Source of the DNA: Micromonospora qiuiae
GTDB taxonomy: Bacteria; Actinomycetota; Actinomycetes; Mycobacteriales; Micromonosporaceae
Assembly: GCF_016863555.1 (NCBI RefSeq)
Contig: NZ_BOPC01000052.1
Span: forward strand, 1 to 64,000
Direction of reading: 5' to 3'
DNA length: 64,000 nucleotides
The position numbers and the translations under genes are program-made. Shown piece after piece: positions 24,031 to 32,300 of this stretch (the stretch's first letter is position 1; each line of letters begins with the position of its first letter). The notes beneath the pieces were generated by a model. The model was not told the DNA's origin. It searched no databases and was given only the letters and a program-made list of their open reading frames with translations.

Positions 24031-25143
24031 TTACGTCGGGTCGATGGCGGCGGCGCTGTCGCCGACGCGCAGTGCGGCGTCGTCGGCGGTGGAGCGCCTG
24101 AGCACCGCGAGAGCGATCTGACCCAGTTCGTAGTGGTGTACGGCGGTGCCGACGAAGCCGACGGTCCGGCCGTCGAGGGTGACCGGGGTGCCAGCGGCCG
24201 GCAATTGGTCGGTGGTCACCCCGTCCAGGTGCAGCAGCACCAGTCGGCGCGGTGGGCGGCCCAGGTTGTGCACCCGGGCGACCGTCTCCTGACCCCGGTA
24301 GCACCCCTTGTCCAGGTGCACGGCCGGAGCGATCAGGTTCACCTCGGCGGGAATCGTCCGGTGGTCGGTGTCGACGCCGACCCGGGCCCGCCGGGCGGCC
24401 ACCCGCACCGCCTCGTACGCCCACAGCCCGACCGCGGGCACTCCGTTGCCGCGTAGCTGCGCGACCGTCTGGTCCATGCCCGCCCGCGGCACCAGGAGGT
24501 CGATCCCGAGCGGCCCACGCCTGGCCCACCCGCCCATCGGCAGCGGCTTGACGTCGTAGCGGGCGGTCGGCCGGGGCGGCAGCTCACCGGCACGGAACTT
24601 GGCGCCGGGGATCGCCACCACGTCCGGTTCGGCCAGTGCGGGCACGTCCAGCGTCGCCAGCGCCTCGGTCGCCTTCGGCCCGACCAGCGACAGCACCGCG
24701 TACTCGGCGGTGACGTCGCGGGGCTCCACCTGGCTGAAGAACCGCATCTTCTCCAGGTAGCCCAGCAGGCCCTCGGTCGAGCCCGGCTCGGTGTCCAGCC
24801 AGGTGGTGACGCCGTCCTCGGTGACCATCGCGTGCTGTTCCACGTGACCGTGCGGCGAGAGCACCAGCAGCTCGGTGCCCTGCCAGGGGCTCAGCTCGGC
24901 CAGGTGCTGGGTGGTGAGGGTGTGCAGCCAGGAGGTCCGCTCCGCGCCCGACACCGCGATCACTCCCCGGTGGGACCGGTCCACCAGACCCACCTCGGTG
25001 TCCAGCAGGCGTTGCTCGCGCATCGGGTCGCCGTAGTGCGCGGCCACACCCCGAACTCCGGCCGCCGCGTGGGCCGGCTCCGGCTGGTCGCGGCTGGCCT
25101 CGTCGATGCTTTCCACGGCCACCGCACCCGCGATGTCGATCAT
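24031..25143 (-). CDS. Folate-binding YgfZ/GcvT-like Fe-S repair protein
   Basis: This 370-aa protein resembles GcvT in fold but carries the YgfZ signature K-G-C-Y-x-G-Q-E (DKGCYRGQETVARVHNLG), which marks the tetrahydrofolate-dependent factor needed for certain Fe-S enzymes. Other visible segments are LVDRSHRGVIAVSGAERTSWLHTL and GLLGYLEKMRFFSQVEPRDVT. ATG at 25143 overlaps the Fur-family stop (24031-25143 and 25140-25568 share 4 nt), with GGGGAGC as ribosome site; a longer frame is only an extension into fur. Linkage to a Fur-family regulator fits an iron or metal theme. Confidence 0.87.
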   Translation of the reverse strand: MIDIAGAVAVESIDEASRDQPEPAHAAAGVRGVAAHYGDPMREQRLLDTEVGLVDRSHRGVIAVSGAERTSWLHTLTTQHLAELSPWQGTELLVLSPHGHVEQHAMVTEDGVTTWLDTEPGSTEGLLGYLEKMRFFSQVEPRDVTAEYAVLSLVGPKATEALATLDVPALAEPDVVAIPGAKFRAGELPPRPTARYDVKPLPMGGWARRGPLGIDLLVPRAGMDQTVAQLRGNGVPAVGLWAYEAVRVAARRARVGVDTDHRTIPAEVNLIAPAVHLDKGCYRGQETVARVHNLGRPPRRLVLLHLDGVTTDQLPAAGTPVTLDGRTVGFVGTAVHHYELGQIALAVLRRSTADDAALRVGDSAAAIDPT

Positions 25144-25568
25144 TGCTGCTCCCCGTTTCCGCAACGTCCGCACAGCCCGAAGAAGGAGACGTGGCCGATG
25201 TCCACCCGGAAGCCCTGCTCGCGCGCCAACCGGTCGGCCAGCGGGCGCAGCAACTCGGGCTCCATCTCGTCGATCGCGCCGCACTCCCGGCACACCAGGT
25301 GGACGTGCTGGTCCTCACCGGCGGCGTGGTACGTCGGCGAACCGTGCGACAGATGGGTGTGGGTGACCAGGCCGAGCCGCTCCAACAGCTCCAACGTGCG
25401 GTAGATGGTGGTGATGTTGACGCCGGCGGCCACCTCGCGTACCGCCGTGTGCACCTGCTCAGGGGTGGCGTGCCCCAGGTCCAGCACCGCCTGGAGGATC
25501 AGCTGTCGCTGCGCCGTCAGCCGCAGCCCACGGGCGCGGAGCAGTTCCGCGAGGGAGGATTCGGACAC
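25140..25568 (-). CDS. Fur-family metalloregulator
   Basis: This 142-aa regulator has the Fur winged helix (GLRLTAQRQLILQAVLDLGHATPEQVHTAVREV, GVNITTIYRTLELLERLGLV) and the dimerisation/metal domain with HVHLVCRECG and FGLCGRCG. The two CxxC pairs form the structural zinc site. Whether it senses iron, zinc or peroxide cannot be decided from sequence. GTG at 25568 is chosen because TATGAT lies 6 nt upstream; a GTG at 25592 would lie upstream of that -10 box. It is followed by ygfZ in an overlapping arrangement. Confidence 0.9.
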   Translation of the reverse strand: MSESSLAELLRARGLRLTAQRQLILQAVLDLGHATPEQVHTAVREVAAGVNITTIYRTLELLERLGLVTHTHLSHGSPTYHAAGEDQHVHLVCRECGAIDEMEPELLRPLADRLAREQGFRVDIGHVSFFGLCGRCGNGEQQ

Positions 25569-25574
25569 CCTCCG

Positions 25575-25580
25575 ATCATA
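25575..25580 (-). promoter_or_regulatory. -10 box (TATGAT), leaderless type, of fur-family gene
   Basis: TATGAT on the minus strand with a 6-nt spacer to the GTG at 25568. Confidence 0.55.
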
Positions 25581-25623
25581 GTTCGGCCGCACGCGCTCCT
25601 CCCGGCACGACCGGTACGCCCAC

Positions 25624-25629
25624 TATGCT
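25624..25629 (+). promoter_or_regulatory. -10 box (TATGCT), leaderless type, of aminotransferase gene
   Basis: TATGCT with an 8-nt spacer to the ATG at 25638. Confidence 0.5.
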
Positions 25630-25637
25630 CGGCCCCC

Positions 25638-26510
25638 ATGGGGCCGTCACGGATCGGCGTGCTCGGCCGGGGACTGGTGCCGGCCGACGAACCGGTGCTA
25701 CGCGGGGACGACCTCGGTGTGCTGCGCGGCGACGGACTCTTCGAGACCATGCATCTGCGCGGCGGGCGTCCCTGGCTGCGCGAGGCTCACCTGGCCCGGC
25801 TGCGGGCCGGCGCCGCGGCCGTGGAGCTGGCCCTGCCCGACGACGCGGCCCTGGTCGAACTGCTGGACACCGTCGCCGCCGGCTGGCCGGCGGAGGTGGA
25901 GGGCGCGCTGCGGCTGGTCTGCACCCGCGGGCCGGAGGGCGGCGGCCCGCCGACCGTCTACGCCACCCTGTCGGCGGTCCCCGAGGCGGCCCGGCAGGCG
26001 CGGCGCGACGGGGTGCGGGTGGCCACCCTCTCGCTGGGGGTGCCCGCCGAGGCGCGTCCCGACCTGGACTGGCTCCCGACCGGCATCAAGTCGACGTCGT
26101 ACGGGGCGAGCACGGCGGCCCGCCGCTGGGCCGCCCGCACCGGCGTCGACGACGTGATCTGGATCTCCTCCGACGGCTATCTGCTGGAGGGTCCGACCTC
26201 CAACCTGGTCTGGCTGGCCGGCGACACGCTCTGCGCGGTGCCGGCCGGACGCACCGGCATCCTGCCCGGCACCACCGTCGCCTGGCTGCTCGATCAGGCC
26301 GGCCGGGTGGGCTGCGACGCTGCCGAGCGCATGGTCACCCCGACGGGGCTGCGCGACGCGGACGGCGTCTGGCTCACCTCGTCCGTACGCGGCCTGGTGG
26401 CGGTGCTCAGCCTCGACGGTGAGCCGCTGCCACACAGCCCGCGTACCCGGTCACTTCAGGACCTGCTCGGGTTCCCGTTGAGCGCGACGGTCAGCCGGCC
26501 ACCCGGATGA
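25638..26510 (+). CDS. Class IV aminotransferase, probably aminodeoxychorismate lyase (PabC-like)
   Basis: This 290-aa fold-type IV PLP enzyme contains the PLP lysine in TGIKSTSYGAS, plus EGPTSNLVWL and RTGILPGTTVAWLL. Close relatives are Rv0812-type proteins annotated as D-amino acid aminotransferase or 4-amino-4-deoxychorismate lyase; the latter makes p-aminobenzoate for folate. The context (next to nitrobindin, DsrE and, further on, sseC-cysA) matches the Rv0812-Rv0815c order in M. tuberculosis. Folate linkage with YgfZ upstream is suggestive only. Its 3' end overlaps the convergent nitrobindin gene by 20 nt. Confidence 0.82.
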   Translation: MGPSRIGVLGRGLVPADEPVLRGDDLGVLRGDGLFETMHLRGGRPWLREAHLARLRAGAAAVELALPDDAALVELLDTVAAGWPAEVEGALRLVCTRGPEGGGPPTVYATLSAVPEAARQARRDGVRVATLSLGVPAEARPDLDWLPTGIKSTSYGASTAARRWAARTGVDDVIWISSDGYLLEGPTSNLVWLAGDTLCAVPAGRTGILPGTTVAWLLDQAGRVGCDAAERMVTPTGLRDADGVWLTSSVRGLVAVLSLDGEPLPHSPRTRSLQDLLGFPLSATVSRPPG

Positions 26511-27096
26511 GCCGGGCCGACAGGTGCGGCGAGAGCGGCTGCCCGACGGCGGCCATGTCCTGGGCGTAGAGCAGGGCGCCCTCGACGATGCCGAAGAGCC
26601 GGTGCCCGGCGGTGACCTCCTTCGCGGTGGAGGTACGCACCACGGCGTCGGTGACGAACTCGACCTGGGTGCCCTTGCGCCGGCCGATGTGCAGCTCCAT
26701 CACGCCGGTGGGGGTGGTGAGCAGGGCCTCCAACTCGTCGGTGGCCCGGTCACCGTCCAGCACCGGCCGCCACCAGCCCACCTCTCGGCCCGCCGGACGC
26801 ACCGGGCGGCTCTGCTCGTCGAGGATCCAAGCCCTCGACTCGTAGTGCAGGAACGGCCGGCCGTCGTGGCTGATCCGGATCTCCTGCGCGAAGTCGAAGT
26901 CCTCGATGGTGGGGAAGCCACCCCGGCCCCGGCCCCGCCACACCCCGATGTACGGCAGCAGGCCGTCCAGCGTGGGGTGCAGTTTGGGGCCGACGCGCAG
27001 ATCGTGACTCTCCTCGAAGGGATACGGGTCGACCGGCGGCGCGTTCAGCCACGGCGGCGGTGCCAACGGATTGTCGTTCGACGGGCTGCTCACCAT
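26491..27096 (-). CDS. Nitrobindin-like heme-binding beta-barrel protein (DUF1794, Rv0813c-like)
   Basis: This 201-aa protein is a member of the FABP-like/nitrobindin family, small beta barrels that bind ferric heme and react with nitric oxide or peroxynitrite. The N-terminal family motif GVWRGRGRGGFPTI is present. The proximal histidine expected near the C-terminus is probably in TAGHRLFGIVEGALLYAQDM. GAAGGTGG precedes the ATG. Its M. tuberculosis counterpart Rv0813c lies next to sseC2 and Rv0812, as here. Confidence 0.85.
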   Translation of the reverse strand: MVSSPSNDNPLAPPPWLNAPPVDPYPFEESHDLRVGPKLHPTLDGLLPYIGVWRGRGRGGFPTIEDFDFAQEIRISHDGRPFLHYESRAWILDEQSRPVRPAGREVGWWRPVLDGDRATDELEALLTTPTGVMELHIGRRKGTQVEFVTDAVVRTSTAKEVTAGHRLFGIVEGALLYAQDMAAVGQPLSPHLSARLIRVAG

Positions 27097-27148
27097 GCCA
27101 CCTTCGTTCGCGACTGCGGGGCTCGCAAAACCGGCTCACTCCTCGCGC

Positions 27149-27253
27149 TCACCATTTACCTCTCGAGATGCGTACCGCCAGGTAGACCAGGCCACCGGCG
27201 AGCGCGCCCAGGCCGGCGACCAGCAGGCTGACGAACCCGATCTCGGTGACCAT
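27149..27253 (-). CDS. Predicted 34-aa single-span membrane protein
   Basis: The frame starts MVTEIGFVSLLVAGLGALAG and ends AVRISRGKW. One hydrophobic helix of about 22 residues is followed by a basic end. The ATG at 27253 stands 7 nt after TAGGAT on the minus strand, which favours a real gene. It is divergent from the DsrE gene and lies 52 nt upstream of nitrobindin, with which it may be cotranscribed. No family recognised. Confidence 0.55.
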   Translation of the reverse strand: MVTEIGFVSLLVAGLGALAGGLVYLAVRISRGKW

Positions 27254-27260
27254 CCGGGCC

Positions 27261-27270
27261 ATCCTATGCT
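27261..27270. promoter_or_regulatory. Divergent leaderless promoter pair sharing one TA step
   Basis: ATCCTATGCT contains minus-strand TAGGAT (27266-27261; 7-nt spacer to ATG 27253) and plus-strand TATGCT (27265-27270; 6-nt spacer to ATG 27277). Both -10 boxes use the same TA at 27265-27266. Confidence 0.6.
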
Positions 27271-27276
27271 GGTGGC

Positions 27277-27639
27277 ATGGCCCGCACTCTCGTCGTCAAG
27301 GCCACCGCCGGCTCGGACTCGCCCGAGCGTTGCGCCCAGGCATTCACGGTGGCCGCGACCGCAGCCGCCGCCGGGGTGCCGGTCTCGCTCTGGCTGACCG
27401 GCGAGTCGACCTGGTTCGCCCTGCCCGGCCGGGCACAGGAGTTCGAGTTGCCGCACTCGCCGCCGCTGGCCGAACTGCTGCACGTGATCCTCACCACCGG
27501 CACGGTGACGGCGTGCACCCAGTGCGCGGCCCGCCGCGACATCGGCGCCGGTGACGTGCTGCCTGGCATCCGGATCGCTGGAGCCGCGGTGTTCGTCGAG
27601 GAGACGATGGCCGAGGGCGCGCAGGCGTTGGTCTACTGA
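27277..27639 (+). CDS. DsrE-family sulfur-relay-like protein
   Basis: This 120-aa single-domain protein has the DsrE/DsrF-like fold (TLVVKATAGSDSPERCAQAFTVAATAAAAGVPVSLWLTGE). Cysteines in VTACTQCAARRDI are candidates for persulfide carriage, as in TusBCD/DsrE proteins. The nearby sseC-cysA sulfurtransferase pair makes a sulfur-transfer role plausible. It ends 1 nt before the stop of a convergent gene. Confidence 0.8.
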   Translation: MARTLVVKATAGSDSPERCAQAFTVAATAAAAGVPVSLWLTGESTWFALPGRAQEFELPHSPPLAELLHVILTTGTVTACTQCAARRDIGAGDVLPGIRIAGAAVFVEETMAEGAQALVY

Positions 27640-27640
27640 G

Positions 27641-28501
27641 TCAGCGGGCGCAGCCGCTGGTCGCGCCGACCCGTACGCCGTCCGGGTGCAGGTCGGCCAG
27701 CACCGCCACGCCGTCGCGCCGGTAGGCGTACAGCTCCGGGGTCTGGACCACCGGTGCGCCGCCGGCCAGCGACGCGAGCGCGGCCTGCGGTGACGTCGCC
27801 GGCTCGCCCACGCCGGACCAGGCGGTACGGACGATCCCGCCGCCGGGACAGGGCGCGGTCACCGCCGCCTCGGTGCCCGCCGCCGAGCCACCGAGCGCGC
27901 GCAGCGCCTCGGCCAGCACGCCGACCTCGGCTCCGGCGGCGCCCGGTCCGGGCCGGACGTATCCGTCGCCGACCAGCCGGCAGCCGGTGTCGACGATCAA
28001 CCGGATCCGGCCGTCCGCGACCGGCCGCCCCCGCACGACGACGAATTCACCCGCGTCGGCACGCAGCCGGGGGCCGTCGGTGGTGACCCGGACGCCGGCT
28101 CGCCAGGTCGTGGGCAAACGCTCGGCGATCCTCTCCAGCAGGGCTCGTTCCTCGCCGCCGGGCACCGCCAGCTCGACCTCGCGGCTCAGCGTCGCCCCGT
28201 CGGCGAACGGGGTGACCCGGCAGCCCCGGTGGATCTCGGGCGGCATCAGCACCGGCACCGCGTCGAACGCCGCCGCGACCAGTTCGCCGATCGCGCCGTC
28301 GACGACCGGACCGGCCTCGGCCAGGGTGCGCTGCTCGCGGACGGTCGGCGGGTCGTTGCGGGTCGAGAACCAGGTGAGGCCGGCGAGCAGCACCGCCCAG
28401 GCCACGGTCAGCGCGATCAGCCAGCGCGGCCAACGGGGACCGCTCGCCGGTGGCCGGGGGTCTGCGGATGGGGGATACCCGGTGGAAACTGCACCGCTCA
28501 C
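27641..28501 (-). CDS. Membrane-anchored protein of unknown function
   Basis: This 286-aa protein has a Pro-rich cytoplasmic N-terminus, one transmembrane helix (WLIALTVAWAVLLAGLTWFS, about residues 27-46) and an extracytoplasmic domain of about 235 residues with four cysteines (GCRVTPF, DTGCRLVG, TAPCPGGG, TSGCAR), possibly two disulfides. I do not recognise a family. It follows a winged-helix regulator by 50 nt on the same strand. GTG at 28501 stands 6 nt from CACGAT, a weak -10 candidate. Confidence 0.6.
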   Translation of the reverse strand: MSGAVSTGYPPSADPRPPASGPRWPRWLIALTVAWAVLLAGLTWFSTRNDPPTVREQRTLAEAGPVVDGAIGELVAAAFDAVPVLMPPEIHRGCRVTPFADGATLSREVELAVPGGEERALLERIAERLPTTWRAGVRVTTDGPRLRADAGEFVVVRGRPVADGRIRLIVDTGCRLVGDGYVRPGPGAAGAEVGVLAEALRALGGSAAGTEAAVTAPCPGGGIVRTAWSGVGEPATSPQAALASLAGGAPVVQTPELYAYRRDGVAVLADLHPDGVRVGATSGCAR

Positions 28502-28551
28502 CAGGCCATCGTGTCACGGGCGGCAGGATGCTCCGCCGCCAGCGCCCACGG

Positions 28552-29103
28552 TCAGCCTTGGTCCACGGCCGACGGCCCGGTGTCGGGAACACGGCCGTCG
28601 ACCGTCTCGGGCGGCGCGCTGAGCCGGTAGCCGACGCCACGGACGGTCTGCACCTGCGGCCCGTCGGGCAGGGGACGCAGCTTGCGCCGGAGTCGCTTCA
28701 CCGCCGAGTGCAGGATCGCCGTGTCGCCGAGGTAGGCGCCGCCCCAGACGGAGGCGAACAGCCGCTCGTAGCTCCACAGGGTGGGGGGTGGGCCGGCCAG
28801 CCGGGCCAGCAGCTCCCGCTCGGTGCGCGTCAGTCCCAGCGGTACGCCCCGCCAGGTGACCAGGTGCCCGGCCCGGTCGATCACGAGGTCGCGCCAGCTG
28901 CCCGAAGGTTGCGCCGACGCCTCGTGTCCGCCACCGCCCGGTGTGACGGTCTCCGCAGGCGGAGCGGGAAACATCGCCCGGAGCTGGGCCAGGTCCGCGC
29001 AGATCACCAACGGCCCCACCCCGTCGAGCCGCTGCACGACGCGCTGTCGGACGGTGGCGTCGGAGCTGACACAGACCAGGATCGGAATCTCCCCACCGGA
29101 CAC
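28552..29103 (-). CDS. Winged-helix regulator with degenerate receiver domain
   Basis: This 183-aa protein has an N-terminal receiver-like segment (ILVCVSSDATVRQRVVQRLDGV) that lacks the usual Asp-Asp pair and a clear phospho-Asp. It then has an OmpR/PhoB-type DNA-binding domain (LGLTRTERELLARLAG, RLFASVWGGAYLGDTAILHSAVKRLRRKL, VQTVRGVGYRL). GGGGAGG a few nt before GTG 29103 fixes the start. It is an orphan without a kinase nearby and probably regulates the membrane protein gene that follows. Confidence 0.78.
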   Translation of the reverse strand: MSGGEIPILVCVSSDATVRQRVVQRLDGVGPLVICADLAQLRAMFPAPPAETVTPGGGGHEASAQPSGSWRDLVIDRAGHLVTWRGVPLGLTRTERELLARLAGPPPTLWSYERLFASVWGGAYLGDTAILHSAVKRLRRKLRPLPDGPQVQTVRGVGYRLSAPPETVDGRVPDTGPSAVDQG

Positions 29104-29106
29104 GCT

Positions 29107-29393
29107 GCCTCCCCGAGAGCGCCGCGCTGACCTGCGACTTCTCACCCATCGACAACGACGATCACCGATGGCACCCTCTCCCTCAGCTTAACGGTCATGA
29201 TTGCGACCCGTCACTGACCGAGTACTGACCGACGCCGCCCATTGATCACCGGCTGTCCTGGCAAGAGCATGACTCTCAGCGGGCGGGCATCACCACCAGC
29301 CACCCACATCGCCCCGGCCGCGCCGCGATGCCGCAGCCGGGCGCGCGGATGTGCGGAACCCGACAGATCGGGACCGAAACGTGGGGAGGAAGC
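29107..29393. other. Divergent intergenic region, no further gene seen
   Basis: It separates the orphan winged-helix gene from the large subtilase. No strong hexamers were chosen. The ribosome site of the subtilase gene (GGGGAGGA, 29383-29390) lies at its end. Confidence 0.4.
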
Positions 29394-32300
29394 TTGTTCA
29401 CACGATCATCCACCCGGTGGCGGGCGGTGGCGCTGCTGACCGCCGCCGTGCTGGGCGTCACCACCCAGCCCGCGCTCGCCGCGCCGGCCCCGGAACCGGG
29501 GCAGCCCAGAGCCACCGTCGACCAGGAGTTGCTCGACCGGCTCGATGCCACACCGACCGCGACGTTCATGGTGTACCTGCGGGAGACCGCCCCGCTGACC
29601 CAGACGGCCGGGCTGCGTGACCCCGACGGCCGGGCCCGTGCGGTGCACCAGTTGCTCACCAGCACGGCCACTCGTACCCAGCGCGACCTGCGCGCGGTGC
29701 TCGACGGGCGGAAGGTACCGCACACCGCGTACTGGATCGCCAACGCGCTGCGGGTCGAGGGCGACAAGGCGCTGCTCGACGAGATCGCGCGCCGGCCCGA
29801 GGTTGCCCGAATCACCCCGAGCCGCAGCTACCCGTTGGTGCGGCCCACCCCGGACGCCACGCGGGCCCGCACCACCGCGATCGAGTGGGGGCTGACCAAC
29901 ATCGGTGCGCCCCGGGTGTGGGACGAGTTCGGTGACCGGGGCGAGGGCGTCGTGGTGGCGAACATCGACACCGGGGTCCGCTACGACCACCCCGCGCTGG
30001 TCGGCTCCTACCGCGGCAACACCGGAGGCGGCTTCGACCACGCCTACAACTGGTTCGATCCGGCCGGTGTCTGCCCCAGCACCGCGCCCTGCGACAACGA
30101 CGACCACGGCACGCACACCATGGGCACGATGGTCGGCGACGACGGTGCCGGCAACCAGATCGGCGTCGCGCCGGGTGCCCGCTGGATCGCCGCCAAGGGC
30201 TGCGAGTCGGACGACTGCTCCGACGCCTCCCTGCTCGCCGCCGGCCAGTGGGTGCTCGCCCCGACGGACGCGAGCGGCCGGAATCCGCGGCCGGACCTGC
30301 GCCCCGACATCGTCAACAACTCCTGGGGCGGCGACGGCGGCGACCCCTGGTACCAGCAGACCGTCACCGCCTGGCGGGCGGCCGGCATCTTCCCGGTCTT
30401 CTCCGCCGGCAACGACGGCCCGGCCTGCGGCAGTGCCGGCTCGCCCGGCGACTACCCGAACGCGTACGCGGTCGGGGCGTACGACGTCAACGGCAACATC
30501 GCCGGCTTCTCCGGCCGTGGCTCCGGCACCGACCCGCTGAAGCCGAACATCGCCGCGCCCGGCAGCGGCATCCGTTCCAGCGTCCGCAACGGCGGATACG
30601 CCTCGATGAGCGGCACCTCGATGGCCGCACCGCACGTCGCCGGCACGGTGGCGCTGCTCTGGTCGGCGGCACCGGGCCTGCGCGGCGACCTCGCTGCCAC
30701 CGAGGAGTTGCTGGACCGGACCGCCCGCGACGTCGATGCCACCACCTGCGGCGGCACCGCGGCCGACAACAACGTCTTCGGGGAGGGGCGCCTCGACGCG
30801 TACGCGGCGGTGCTCCAGGCACCCCGGAGTTCGGTCGGCCGGATCACCGGCGTGGTCAGCGACAAGCACGCCGGTGACCCGATCGCCGGCGCGACGGTGA
30901 CCGACGGTACCCGCAGCACCACCACCGGACCCGACGGCCGGTACGCGCTCAACGCGCCGACCGGGGATATCACCCTCGCGGTACGCGCATATGGCTACGC
31001 CGGTCAGTCGGCGATCGTCACCCTGCCCGAGGGTGGCGCCGTCACCCGGCACTTCGCCCTGGTCGCGGCCCCCACGGTCACGGTGAGCGGAAGGGTCACC
31101 GACGGTTCCGGCCACGGCTGGCCGCTGTACGCCAAGATCGAGGTGGCCGGGCGGCCCGGCACCGTCTCTACCGACCCGGTCACCGGTCGCTACTCCTTCA
31201 CCGTGCCGAGCGACTCCTCGTACCGGCTCACCGTCACCGCCCGGTACCCCGGCTATCGCACCGTCAGCCGGGAGGTGCCGGTGGGCGACGACGGCGCCCG
31301 GGTCGACGTGAGCCTGCCGGTCGATGCCGCCTGCACCGCCGCCGGCTACGCCGGCCGGTTCGGCGAGCCGCTGCTGCGCGAGCCGTTCGACGGCACCAGC
31401 GCCCCGGCGGGCTGGACGGTGGCCAACCGCACCGCCTCCGGCGGCTGGGGCTTCACCGATGCACGCTCGCGGGGCAACCTCACCGGTGGATCCGGCGGGT
31501 TCGCCATCGTCGACAGCGACGCGCTCGGCAGCGGCAACACCCAGGACACCGACCTGATCACCCCGCCGCTGGACCTGGCCGGCGTCGGCGCGCCGGTGCT
31601 GCGTTTCCGCAGCGACTGGCGGGCCGTCGGGGTCAGCGACACGGCCGACATCGACGTCTCCACCGACGACGGCGCCACCTGGGCCAACGTGTGGCACCAG
31701 ACGGCCAGTCGGCGGGGCCCCCGGGTCGAGGAGGTGCCGCTGACCGTGGCGGCGAACGCCTCCGCCGTGCGGGTCCGCTTCCGGTACAAGGGCACCTTCG
31801 CCTGGTGGTGGCAGGTGGACGACGTGGAGGTGGTCAACCGGAACTGCTCACCGGTGCCCGGCGGGCTGGTGGTCGGCACCACCACCGACCGCACCACCGG
31901 TGCCGCCCTCAACGGAGTGACCGTGATCAGCGACGACCGGCCGCAGGACCGCGCGGTATCGGCCGCCATCGGCGAGGACACGGGCGAACCGGACGGCTTC
32001 TACTGGATCTTCTCCGGCCTGACCGGTACCCACCCGTTCACCGCCAGCCGGACGCCGTACACGCCGGTGACCAGGGACGTCGCGGTGGTCGCCGACAACG
32101 TGCGGCGGGCTGATCTCGCGCTCGCCGCCGGCCGGTTGACCGTCAGCCCGATCACCATCGAATCGCATCAGCCGTACGGCAGCACCCGCACCACCCGGGT
32201 GACCGTACGCAACACCGGAACCGCACCGGCCAGCGTGGAGTTGCTGGACCGATCCGGCCGGTTCGAACTGCTCAACCAGGGCGGCGCACCGCTGCGCGAG

